Assembly: GCF_000143415.4 (NCBI RefSeq)
Contig: NW_003314267.1
Coordinates: forward strand, 2,559,290-2,623,289
Source of the DNA: Selaginella moellendorffii
Taxonomy: Eukaryota; Streptophyta; Lycopodiopsida; Selaginellales; Selaginellaceae
Reading direction: 5' to 3'
DNA: 64,000 nt
The notes below the pieces were generated by a model. It ran no database searches. It was given only the letters and a program-made list of their open reading frames with translations, and was not told where the DNA came from. Made by a program: the position numbers and the translations under genes. This document shows positions 9,150 through 19,848 of this stretch, in pieces; the first letter of the stretch is position 1, and each line of letters starts with the position of its first letter.

Positions 9150-12117
9150 ATGATGCGGCTCTGCGATCGGACTCGATCGTCGCTCAAGAATGTGAGGCAT
9201 TTCTTCGTGCAATCCAGCAGGATTGATCGATCTTTAATCTTTGATGTAGTTCGTGAAGCAGCGAGCGGGAGCCGTGGAGAAGATTTCCAAATTGGAGGCA
9301 TGGCTGTCGAGCGGCGTTCTTGCGGCTCTCAAGGCGTGCGGGAGCTTGAGGTACTTGGAAGCAGGCCAGAGAATCCATACTGACGCCCGTGAGAGCGCGG
9401 GGATCTTTGCAGATGCTTTCGTCGCGACCGCGGTGGTGGACATGTATGCTAAGTGTGGGAAAATGGCCGACGCTCGCAAGGTGTTCGATGAGATGCCGGC
9501 TCGAGACGTGGTGTCCTGGAACGCGCTACTGCTCGGTTACGCAGTGAATGGCCAGGAGGATTTGGCTTTGGAGCTGCTCAGGGGAATGGAAAGAAGTGGC
9601 TGCTGTCCAAACGACCGGAGTTTCGTGGCTGGACTGATGGCCTGTGTCAACTTGGCCGAGAAGGAAGTGGGACAGGAAGTTTGCGGCAAGGTCGTCAAGC
9701 TCGGATGCTTGGGGGAAGGGACGGAGCTCCATCACCGGGTTGCCAAGTATGGCTACGAGTCCGACGAGTTCGTGGAGAACATCCTGATCAGTCTCTACGC
9801 CAAGTGTGGGAGCCTGGTGGATGCTCGAGCGGTGTTTGAGAAGATTCGAAGTCCCAACGTCGTGTCGTGGACAACTTTGATCATGGGATACGCGGAGACT
9901 GGTGACGGGAACTTGGCTTTGGAGATGTTCTCACAAATGGTTTCTCGGGGATGCGTACCAAACTCTCGGACTTTCGTCGCTGCGCTCAAGGCTTGTGCTA
10001 CTTTGGCGTCTTCGGAGCCGGGCGAGCTGGTTGACGGCAGAGTTCTCAAGCTCGGAAGCTTAAGGAAGGGCTCAGCTATTCACTCTCAGGCTGCAAAACG
10101 TGGATTGGACAAGGATATCTTTGTGGCGAGCACTCTCGTCGATATGTACTGCAAGGGCGGCAGCTTGGCCGATGCTACGTCGGTTTTCAGGGGAATGGCT
10201 CGCCGCGACGTCGTATGCTGGACCTCTCTCATACTCGGCTGTGCTGAAAACGGGGAGGAGGAGCTGGCTCTAGAGATGTTTTACTCCATGCAGTCGGAGG
10301 GCTGTTCGCCGAATTCACGCACTTACGTTGCAGTCCTCGCAGCCTGTGCTGGGGTAGCACAGAAAGAAGAGGCGAAGCTCGTTGCCGGACAGTATTTGAA
10401 AGAGGTGACTCTAGAAGTTGGGAAGAAGATCCATCTGGACGCCACCAAGGGCGGTTTTCAAAGTGATACTTTCGTCGGCAACAGCTTAATTGGTATGTAT
10501 GCAAAATGTGGAAGCCTGGCTGATGCTCACAAGGTTTTTGACAGGATGCCTGAGCGGGACGTGGTCTCTTGGACTGCTCTCATGCTGGGCTATGTGGAAT
10601 GTGGCGAGGCCGAGGTGGCGTTTTCCTTGTTTGAGAGCATGGTCTCTGGAGGTTGCGTCCCCGATGGCAGAAGTTTCGTTGCGGCGTTGATGTCCTGTAC
10701 AAGCTTGGCTGAGCAAGAAGAAGGTGACAAGCTTGCCAAAGTCAAGAGCGGGGCTTTGAAAAGAGGCATGGACATTCACTCGCTAGCCGCAAGGAACAGG
10801 TGGGACGCAGACATTTTTGTGGCTACGGCGCTGGTGGACATGTACGCGAACTCCGGGAGCATGGACAATGCCCGGACAGTGTTTGAAAAAGTGCTTCATC
10901 GGGATGTGGTTTTGTGGAACTCGCTCATGCTGGGATACGTTCGTAATGGTGAAGCGGAGCTAGTTTTCGAGCTGTTTACCAAGATGAGAAGCCAGGGATG
11001 TCCGCCAGACTCGCAGAGCTTTGTTGCTGTTCTGACGGCATGCGGTAATCTAGCTGAACGAGACGAAGGCAAGCACGTCAGTGGCAAAGTGGTGAAGGTG
11101 GAGTGCTTGGAAAAGGTTATGGCCGTGCACTCCGAAGCTGGTAAAACAGGAAAACTGGGCGATATGTTCGTGGCCAACACGTTGGTGGACGTGTACGCAA
11201 AATGCGGAAGCTTGCTGGATTGCCGAGCCGCATTTGACCGGATGCTTCATCACGACGTGGTGTCCTGGAACGCTCTCATGTCAGCACTCGTTGAAAACAG
11301 CGAGGGACAGCTGGCTTTAGATCTCTTCACCAGCATGCAACAGCAAAGTGGTTTTCTTCCGGATTCTCGGACGCTAGTTGCGGCTCTTTCGGCCTGTGGT
11401 TGTGTGGTGGCACTGCAAACTGGAAAGCAAATTCAAGCTGACATCTGTAGGTGGGGACTAGAGGACAACGTTTTGGTGGCCAACTCGCTGGTCGATTTCT
11501 ACGGCAGGTGCGGCAGGATCTCAGTCTCTCAACAGCTGTTTGAAGCAGTCACAGACCCGAGAAGTGTTTCGGCATGGACGTCTCTGATAGCGGGATACAG
11601 TCGTCAAGGGGACGCACAGAAGACGATTGAACTGTTTGAAGAAATGCAGAGACAAGGGATGAAAGGAGACAGAATCACGTATCTCTCAGTTCTAGCAGCT
11701 TGCAGTCATACTGGGCTTGTCGAGAAGGGAAAGACGTACTTCGAGGCAATGCGAGCAGACCGGGACATCACTGTGGATGCCGTGCATTACGCCTGCATGG
11801 TGGATCTTCTGGGACGTGCCAATTATCTGGATGAGGCCATTGTGGTGCTGAAGAGCAATATACCATCGAACGTAGTAGCATGGACAGCGTTCCTGGGCGC
11901 GTGTGGAAAGTGGGGGAATCTAGAGCTGGGAAGGCTGGCTTTTGAAACGATTGTGGGGCTGGACGAGAGAACTTACTCCGCTTATACGCTGATGGGAAAT
12001 CTCTTTGCGAGCTTAGGAATGTGGGAGGAGCAAGCTCGGGTATTGGAGGAATGCAAGAGGATACAAACAGAGGCAGTTTTGCAAAAGATGATAAAGGTTT
12101 GCTCGTGTCAAGCATGA
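9150..12117 (+). CDS. PLS-type PPR protein, about 970 residues
   Basis: The main exon (9250-12117) is open for 955 codons but has no good ATG at its front. An exon 9150-9191 (MMRLCDRTRSSLKN) joins it in phase through a 58-nt intron with a GTGAGG donor and TAG acceptor, so I start there. The protein has seven P-L-S blocks of about 100 residues, each with a MYAKCGS-type core and a ...RDVVSWNALLLGY-type core. It ends in an E-like segment (VHYACMVDLLGRANYLDEA, NVVAWTAFLGACGKWGNLEL) without a DYW domain. Most blocks carry a similar 15-20 residue insertion before the 'IHS' position. The predicted role is organellar RNA binding or editing as an E-class factor that would need a separate deaminase. 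A close paralogue follows directly downstream. Confidence 0.9.
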
Positions 12118-14387
12118 TCAACGACTCTGCCTTTCAAGATATGCTCTCAAGGTAGGTCTTGTAACACATTCATCGTGTTTTATGTTTTCCAGTTGTTGGC
12201 GCTCGAGGGTTCTTGTTTCTTCAGTGGGTCGTCACCAACCGCTATTCGGATCCTTCGTATGGTTTGTGCTCTAAAGTTCACCTTATTTCATGGTCTCTAA
12301 CTCACTGTTTGTTTTCCCTCAGTCTTCGAGAGCATGACATCGAACCCTCTTTCTCTGCTGCGTTGAAGTCGTGCACGGTCTTGAGAGATTGCGAGATCGG
12401 TAAGAGAATCCACTCCAATACAAATGCTGACAACACCGACGTCTTTCTCGCAACTGCCTTGGTGACCATGTACGCAAAATGCGGCAGCATGGCGAATGCC
12501 TGCATGGTTTTCGAGGGCATGCCTCACCGCGACGTGGTATCCTGGAACGCCTTGATGATGGGACACATCTCGAACGGACAGGCCGAGCTAGCTCTGGAGC
12601 AGTTTGCGCGAATGCAGACGTCCTGCCAGCCCAACGCAAGAAGTTTCGTGGCGGCACTTGCGGCGTGTGCTACAATGGCAGAAAAAGAAGACGGCCAAGG
12701 AAAGCAGACTTGGTTGGAGAAAGGGGTGTCTATCAGTTCCTCGGCAGCAGCGAGCAACTTGGTCTCCAACCTCTACGTGGCCAGCAGCCTGGTTGAACTG
12801 TACTCGAAATGCGGGGCGATGGTGGATGCTCGGAGGGTGTTTGATCGAATAGAATCGCCTGACGTCGTGACATGGACTACGTTGATGGTCGGCTACGCAG
12901 ACTCGGGTGACAGCGAGATGGCGCTTGTTTTGTTTCAAGCCATGCAGTCCCGAGGGGTGGCTCCAGATGCTCAGGCTTGTGTAGCTGCACTGAGGGCGTG
13001 CTCGAATCTGTCGGCGAGAGAAGATGGCAGGGAAGTTGATGGCAAGCTCGTGAAGATGGAGTACCTCGAGAGAGGCATGGCACTTCACTCGCTAGCGGCG
13101 AGAAATGGCTATCAGAAGGATATATTCGTGGCTAGCTCGTTGATCGACATGTACTCCAAGTGTGGAAGCCTGGAAGACGCCTGGATGGCTTTCAGCAGGA
13201 TGCTCCGGCACGACGTAGTGTCACTTACTGCTATGGTGCTGGGCTGCGAGATCAATGGCGAGCCAGAGCTAGCACTGGAGCTGTTCGAAAGAATGGTGGC
13301 TCGAGGACTCTCTCCGAACCTGAGAAGCTACGTCGCTGCGCTGATGGCCTGCGCGAGCTCGGCTGCCAAGAAACAAAGTGGAGGAGCAAAAGATGCTGGA
13401 AGAAGGAAAGAGTGCCTGGAAAAAGGCCGAGCTATCCATCTCCAATGCGTAAGCACTGGTTGTGACACAAACGTATTCGTTGCCAACACGCTCATCGACA
13501 TGTATGCCAAGTGCGGCAGCCTGGAGGACGCCCGAGCGGTGTTTGACAGCATTCCAGACAGGAACGTGATATCCTGGAACGCTCTCCTGGCAGGATATGT
13601 GGAGAACGGCGAGAGTAGACTGGCACTGGAGCTCTTTAGTCGCATGGAGGCTGATCAAGCACAGGGATACGCGTTACTGGACGCTCGGACTCTCACAGCG
13701 GCTGTGAAAGCAAGTTCCATCCTCGTCGCTGTGGAATCTGGGAAGAGAGCTCACGGCATAGCCTGCAGGACAGGAGTGGAGGACGACACCGGGGTGGCAG
13801 TCTCTCTTGTTCACTTCTACGGCAAGTGTGGGATCACGGTAATAGCTCAGCAGCTTTTCGACTCTCTCAGTGGCTACAAGGACACTACGCTATGGAACGC
13901 ACTGATGACAGGCTACAGCAACCAAGGCGACGCTGAGAGAGTCTTCTCATCATTCGCGAGGATGAGAAACGAAGGCCTGCGAGGCGATGGTATCACGAGC
14001 CTGTTGCTCCTCGCGGCTTGCAGCCACGCCGGCCTGGTGGACAAGGGACGAGAGATCTTTGAGAGCTTGCCGCTGGCGAGTAGAGCTCTGGGACACTACA
14101 CTTGCATGGTGGACTTGCTGGGAAGATCGAACCAACTGGAGGCCGCGATGGGATTGATCGCGTCTATGCCGTGGCAGCCGGATCTGGTGACTTGGATGAC
14201 GCTGCTAGGCTCGTGCAAGAAGTGGAGCAACATGGAGGTGGCCAGAGTCGCGTTCCAGGAGCTGGTGAGAATCGATAGCCGGGAGGAGTCATCGTACTTG
14301 GTGATGGCCAACATCTACGCCAGCCATGGTCTGCTCGATGAGAGCTCCAAAGTTCTAGAGCTCAGGGACGAGTTGTTAGCACGGTGA
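12114..14387 (+). CDS. Tandem PLS-type PPR paralogue, about 700 residues
   Basis: The body (12323-14387) is open and encodes five P-L-S blocks with cores such as TALVTMYAKCGSMANA, SSLIDMYSKCGSLEDA and RNVISWNALLAGY. It ends in an E-like segment (LGHYTCMVDLLGRSNQLEAA, PDLVTWMTLLGSCKKWSN) and stops without DYW. The start is unresolved. My model uses the ATG at 12114, which overlaps the upstream gene's TGA, with a donor at 12152 and acceptor at 12322 that keep phase. A start inside 12213-12322 without a canonical ATG would be the alternative. Organisation, block insertions and C-terminus match the upstream PPR gene, so this is a local duplication. It is probably an organellar RNA-binding factor. 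Confidence 0.85.
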
Positions 14388-15391
14388 TACAGACGAAAAG
14401 AGATTAAGCACGGGAAATCTGATCGTAATGCCACCACCTTTCTGTAGCTAAGGTGGTAAAGCTTCTTAAGAAAGAGTTTGTAAGTTGAAGTTGTTTTATG
14501 TCTAGGGTGTGACTTGGAAATGTGTGGATATTCTTTAGGAATCATGGGAGGAGAATTTGCACTGGAGATATAGAAGAAATTTGCATGAGAACTAAAAGAG
14601 GGCAATTACAAAGAAGGCTTAGGCTATGATTCACAAAATGTTTTAACAACATTTAAAAGTGTTTTTAGAATGATTTTAGTGAACAATGAAGATGCTACTG
14701 AGATTAATGAATTTTAGAGTGTTTTGAAGAGTTTTGATTGTAACTTACAGTCAGCTATTGGCAACAAGGTGAATTTTGTTAAATAATCCTTGTTTATTTC
14801 TTTTGTAACTCACTAAATTCTTGCTTAGACACATTGCAATGAAATTTATATGGCATACTGCCTCTTAGCCTCAGTTTTGGTAGAAACTCTATTGGATCGA
14901 AGTGGCCAAAGCATAATTGCAAACTTGTTTGGATTTTGCAAAATTAGGAACAAAGTGCCATCTTTTTCTTGGCTGGGGAAAAGTTTTCAATGAGCAAAGT
15001 TTTCTGAATTTTACTGTGGGGAGACTAGTGGCTGGGAATTGTATGTGTTTGATTGATGTTAAAACATGCCTTTAACTATTTTAGAGTTTAGATAGTACAA
15101 GTTGAGGCCTTGCCACTAAAATAAAGGGTGGATTATCTAAGGTTAATCTCATTCATTGAGTTCTTGGATTTATAAGCGCATTTCAAGATGGGAATCCTTT
15201 TTGCACATTGTCATTCTAGAGCACACTAACAATGTAAGCCATTTGAAATAAATTCACTTCTTTCTTTTGTTCTTCTATAACTACAGTATGTGGATGCTTA
15301 GAAACTTCACATTGAAGGTTGAAATTTCTATCTTGAAATAAAGGTAAAAAATGAGAAAGAACTCATTTATGTAAATAAGTTTATTTGATAT
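14388..15391. other. AT-rich intergenic sequence
   Basis: This 1-kb spacer lies between the PPR gene and the first gypsy LTR. It is AT-rich with multiple stops in all frames. The first few hundred bases are presumably the PPR 3' UTR. I see no gene, tRNA or clear repeat. Confidence 0.5.
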
Positions 15392-15557
15392 TGTGAGTGC
15401 TTGGAATATGGAAAGGGAATACAGAAACTGTGTATATCAATTAGCCCCAAAACCCTAATTTATACATAGGAGTGAGTGGTCCGGATTGAAATCAATTGGA
15501 CAGCTACCAAAATCCCACTATGCTAATATTAGTATACGGCATCCTTGGCATACACCA
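15392..15557 (-). repeat. Gypsy-1 3' LTR
   Basis: It begins TGTGAGTGCTTGGAATATGG and is homologous to copies at 26298, 26977, 44011 and 57424. It carries a small deletion near its inner end, where other copies read CTTGGCCCTCACA. The inner flank TCATTCCCTCCTCTT is the complement of the polypurine tract. Confidence 0.8.
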
Positions 15558-15661
15558 TCATTCCCTCCTCTTAGAATAATGGAAAACCATTAAGGTTCTC
15601 TTGTAGATGGGCCGGGATCTAAAGGAACATCAGAAGGAGGCATTAGCAGATTTGTAAGTGG

Positions 15662-17000
15662 TATTAACTACTCTTGATCCCTTTGTATAAAGCGTTTCAA
15701 CTGCTGCATATGCACAACCTCTGGAGGATTGGCCTCCTGGATGTCATGCCGAACCTCATAAACTTGTGGTCCCACTTGTCGCAACACCTGATATGGTCCT
15801 TTCCACTGAATAAGGAGCCCCTTAGATAAACCACATACTGTAAGATGGGGAAAACGAACTAACACTAAGTCATCCACTTTGTACTCCATAGGTGGGAGTT
15901 GTAGCACTGTTGTTGTCCCACTTATACACAACCTAAGTGTTTGGCAGACTCTGCTCAAATAAGTGGAAGAATGTTTGTCAAATATTGATCCCACGACCTA
16001 GCATCGACAGCTTGTGGCAATTGCGAAGGTAAACCCAGTTCCATTAGTAATATTGGATCATGACTATATAAGAGTTTATATGGTGAAGCACCAATAGAAC
16101 TTGCACCCCTATGACATATGCATACCAAAGAGACAGAAAATAACCATCCCAATCCAAATGCTGAAAGTTCATATATTTCACGATCATCCCTTTGAACATT
16201 CGAATGAGCCATTCCACTAGTCTGTCTGATTGTGGATGATAAGAACTTATAAAAGTGTGGCATATCCCCAACTGAGACGTCAAAACATGAAATGCCTCAG
16301 CTATAAATGCGGGACCATTATCCGAAAGAATCCACTCTAGACAAGAATGCTAGAACACCACTTAATTGAGGAGGAAGTATCCAATAGTAGTTGCAGAGGT
16401 GCTAGCAAGAGCACCAACTTCCACTCAACAAATCAAGTAGTCAAAAGCAATAATAATATACTCATTGCCAACAATCGACCATGGAAAAGGTCTCATAAGA
16501 TCAAATGCCACCAATTCAAACGGACGGGAAATTATAATTGACTCCAACTGTCCTTCCGTGGTACAAGGGGGAGTATTACAAGCTTGGCACCAAACACAAC
16601 TACGCACATAACGGATAATATCACGTTGCATCTCTGGCCAATAGAAAGACCTGCTAGTCACACGACGATGTCCCATATGCCCACCTCATAGTAGGCATGG
16701 AGAAACTATGGAATAAAGACAAAAGGCACCACCAGCCATAAATAATCATTAGAATCCGTCCCCACAAAATAAAGAAGGCCATTTTCAAGGCGATATTGAG
16801 AATGTAAATGCCGGAAAGGCAAGTCATTAGCAAGTGATGTAGGATTCTCAAACCCATCTTGAAGACTTCAAATCCATGGCTCAATCTTTTGAGCCTCGCG
16901 AACCTCATCAAGAGAAGGTAGATTTTGCTCTGTGCCTTGTGGACACTAAACATCAAGTACAACAACTATCGACGACACATAATCCTTGTCTAGAAAATCC
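15662..17000 (-). pseudogene. Gypsy-1 integrase remnant
   Basis: Minus-strand fragments in different frames cover the integrase. At the C-terminal side are DDLVLVRFPHLTVCGLSKG and the GPYQVLRQVGPQVYEV chromo-like segment (15668-15994). Further in are the core pieces ICHTFISSYHPQSDRLVEWL and RDIIRYVRSCVWCQ. The intact homologue in gypsy-2 (39827-40897) shows the order. Several frame changes and stops separate the pieces, so no functional integrase can be made. The conserved core confirms a Ty3/gypsy element. Confidence 0.78.
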
Positions 17001-17239
17001 ACAGATGTTGGAACAACAATAATGAAGTAATGGTAGCATGGTCACCTTCAAGTAACGTCCAAGAACTATGTAAATATGCATGAAGTTTCTTGAAACCCCA
17101 GACTGTTGCTAAGCACTCCTTCTCTTTCATGGAGTAGTTCACCTACGTTAGTTGTAATGTAAAGCTTATATATGCAATGGGATGACGCTGACCAGGCACA
17201 CTTGGGCTCTTTTGCATCAACACACCTCCAAGACCAATA

Positions 17240-17434
17240 TGTAAGCAACCAAAGGGAACGACTCGAGAGACGATCCGTTGGGGTTCAAATATAGAGGGAA
17301 AGGGCCCATGAACAAGAGTGCACCCCCTTTTCCAATCGATTAAGGGTCTTGGGATATTTGGGGTTAAGCGTCCTTGGGTTTGAATAGTACTGGGCTGGGT
17401 GACCTCCTGGGAAGTCTAAACTCAGGAGCTTACA
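17240..17434 (+). mobile_element. Cassandra-like TRIM solo LTR carrying 5S rRNA sequence
   Basis: A 195-bp unit with inverted ends TGTAAGC and GCTTACA is inserted in gypsy-1 and flanked by a 5-bp target duplication (CAATA at 17235-17239 and 17435-17439). Gypsy-2 has no insert at the same place (around 41297). The unit contains the 3' half of a 5S rRNA gene (17361-17416). LTRs with embedded 5S sequence are the hallmark of Cassandra TRIM retrotransposons. No internal region or second LTR is present, so this is a solo LTR left by LTR-LTR recombination. A related copy sits at 54806-54988. Confidence 0.82.
17361..17416 (+). ncRNA. 5S rRNA-like segment inside the Cassandra LTR
   Basis: The stretch starts GGTTAAGCGTCCTTGGG and continues through TAGTACTGGGCTGGGTGACC to TCCTGGGAAGTC. 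This matches the second half of plant 5S rRNA, including the internal control region (IE and C-box) used by TFIIIA and Pol III. The 5' half with the A-box is much less conserved. It is unlikely to make functional 5S rRNA, but it may keep Pol III promoter activity. Confidence 0.75.
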
Positions 17435-17439
17435 CAATA

Positions 17440-18256
17440 TCAAAAGCATCCACGCGCAAAATAAAATGTCATGTGGTCAGGATATGCCAAAATTGGAGGA
17501 GTTGTCAATACCTCTTTGAGATCTATAAATGCATACTCACAATCTGAAGACCAAATGAAAGATGATGTTGATGACTTCAACAATGCTTGTAATGGTGCAG
17601 TGCAATCAAAAAGATGATCAATAAAACAACTGAGATACTACACCTTGCCCAAGAAGCACTACACATTATTCACACACTTCAGAGTAGGGAACTTTAGAAC
17701 AACCACAAGCTTGTCAGGATCAACTTGCAAACCCTCATGACAAATATGGTACCCAAGATAAGTTGTGTCCTTGAACTCAAACACACACTTCGACCGCTTC
17801 AACTTTAAACCAACGTCTTGTAGTTGATCCAACACTTTACAAACATCACAAACGTACTCCTCCCATGTCCCTTCCAAGTGGATCAAAACATCATCAATGA
17901 AGTTAGTAGTCACCTCCGGCATATCACAAAGAACCTCATCTATCATCTGCTAGAAAGTTGCTAAAGCATTATTCAAATCAAACAGCATCACCAAGAACTT
18001 GTACAAACCAAATAGTGTATAAAAAGCAGTCTTAGGAATATCTTCTTTGGCCATGGGTATTTGCCAATACCCAGAAGCAAGATCTAACTTGGTGAACTAA
18101 TGACTTCACCCCACACGATCTAAGAGATTAGTAGTGTGAGGAAGAGGGTACACATCTGAGATCGTCACTTCGTTTAATGGATGATAGTCGATGCAGAAAT
18201 GAATACTCCTATCAAGCTTCATCACAAGATGAGGTTCACATGCCCAAGGACTCCAC
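17440..18256 (-). pseudogene. Gypsy-1 reverse transcriptase / RNase H remnant
   Basis: Minus-strand pieces include HFCIDYHPLNEVTISDVYPL upstream in the RT. Closer to the left is MIDEVLCDMPEVTTNFIDDV, where FIDD is the RT catalytic motif (YXDD type), followed by LKLKRSKCVFEF and YLGYHICHEG. Premature stops and shifts break the frame, and LARD-A inserts right after WSPWACEPHLV. It was a complete gypsy RT before decay. Confidence 0.8.
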
Positions 18257-19833
18257 TGTGAGACACAAATCCCTAAGCCCCAAAGTGGAGCCAAAAGGGT
18301 GCCACGTGGTAGTGGCCGAAGCAAAAGCCAAATGAGCGTAACACGTTTGGACTAAAAGGCTCCGACTTGAAAGGTCGAGAGCGGGAGTGGAACTCCCAAC
18401 AAAGTGCTCAAGGAACAAGCATAAAGCGAGCAATAAGCGAGGCTCCAAAAAGGGACCCAAGTTGGAGTCCGAGGTGGAGTTCGAGATGGAGTCCGAGATG
18501 GACCAAGATGGAGTCCAAGATGGAGTCCGAGATGGACCCGAGTTGGAGTCCGAGGTGGAGTCTGAGATGGACCCGAGATGGAGTCCGAGATGGACCCGAG
18601 ATGGAGTCCGAGATGGACCGAGATGGAGTCCGAGATGGACATGAGATGGAATCCGAGAAGGACCCGAGATGGAGTCTGAGGTCAAGACTGAGACCGGGAC
18701 CGAGACCGAGACTGAGACCGAGACTTGGACCGAGACTGGGACCGAGACCGAGACCGAGGCCGAGGTCGAGACCGAGCCCGAGCCCGAGTCCGAGTTCGAG
18801 TCCGAGTCCGAGTCCGAGTCTGAGTTCGAGTCTGAGAGGGTGAAAGCCCAAAGCATTTGTCTCCCAGACCTTGGGGGGTTTGGTGAGCTCCAAAAGTATA
18901 GTAAAGGGGAGGACTATAGTGGAGCCAATTTGGCCAGGAAAGGCCAGTTTGGCCCAGGAAGGCCAAACCCAGTGTTGGGTGATGAACTGACCACTAGGAA
19001 GTCCAAGACTAGAGTGAATACGGACCGACAAACGGGGTAGCTTGGTGAAGTGTTCAAGAGCCGGCTTTAGTTCCCCCGGGAGATCGACTGGCCAATGCTC
19101 CCAGTCCAAGTGTGGGTGGCACTACCTACTTGGATACCTGGTGTGGCTCAATGGAACCTCGCTCTAAGCCCATGGCTAGAGCATTTAAAGGCGGAAGGTG
19201 GGGAGAGTACCCACGGGGCTTGCGTAGGGCCATGGTATTCCGAAATGTTGTCCCGAAGTCCCAAATGGGGGAAAGGAGGAGGAGTAGTCCTCTAGTGTAG
19301 TGACTACGGATACGGTCACATGGTGAGGAAGTCCTAGAGGACAGTGGGACTTAGTGGCCGGGCTTGTAAGCCTTGATCTAGTGGCAGTGTTGGTGAATAT
19401 AGCCATGGACGGAAAAGGGACTTGGCAAGAACTGACAAAGGGATGTTGGGGAAGGCTATTCCCCATGTTTGTGGGCATCCTAAGGATGCTAAGGAGTGGA
19501 TTTGGGATGACCACTCGTGGACGGACGGCCCAGTCTTGGAGAGACGGGATTGTGATGCAAGTGGTATTGGACCACTAGTGCAGCAAAGGTGAATGGGTAT
19601 GGCCTTAGCGTAACAGGCTGATCTGTCAGTGGTACCTTTGGGTGTCGGTCTTGGGATTGGACACGTGGAGCACTTGGACCAAGTGTAAGGGTTGAGTGGC
19701 ATGGATGCCATTCTCGAGACTAGCAAGTCCCAAGTCCTGAATTGGACTTAAGGAGGTTGTGAATGAGACTCTGCCAAGTGGTCAGAGGTGTGGTTAAGTG
19801 ACTAAAGTAGAATGGAAAATTTAGTCTTTTACA
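18257..19833 (+). repeat. LARD-A 5' LTR, 1577 bp
   Basis: TG...CA termini and adjacency to the primer-binding site define it. It contains a minisatellite of GAGTCCGAGATGGA-like units in its first 600 bp. It shares long blocks with 53238-54599 and with the reverse copy from 62867. Confidence 0.8.
18455..18840. repeat. GAGTCCGAGATGGACC-type minisatellite in LARD LTR
   Basis: These are tandem degenerate units of GAGTCCGAGATGGA(CC), grading into GAGACC and GAGTCC hexamers. The unit has no stop in most frames, which creates long artificial open frames on both strands (Leu-Gly, Ser-Asp and Arg-Thr runs). It recurs at 24084-24556, 53238-53604 and, reversed, from about 63885. Confidence 0.85.
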
Positions 19834-19835
19834 AT

Positions 19836-19848
19836 TTGGTATTAGAGT
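19836..19848 (+). other. Primer-binding site of LARD-A
   Basis: TTGGTATTAGAG follows two bases after the LTR end. It differs by one base from the TGGTATCAGAGC complement of initiator tRNA-Met seen intact in the related copy at 54602. Confidence 0.7.

Noticed and set aside
18236-19109. 200-230 codon minus-strand frames rich in Ser-Asp or Leu-Gly
   Set aside because: Produced by the stop-poor GAGTCCGAG minisatellite in the LARD LTR; all frames are similarly open.
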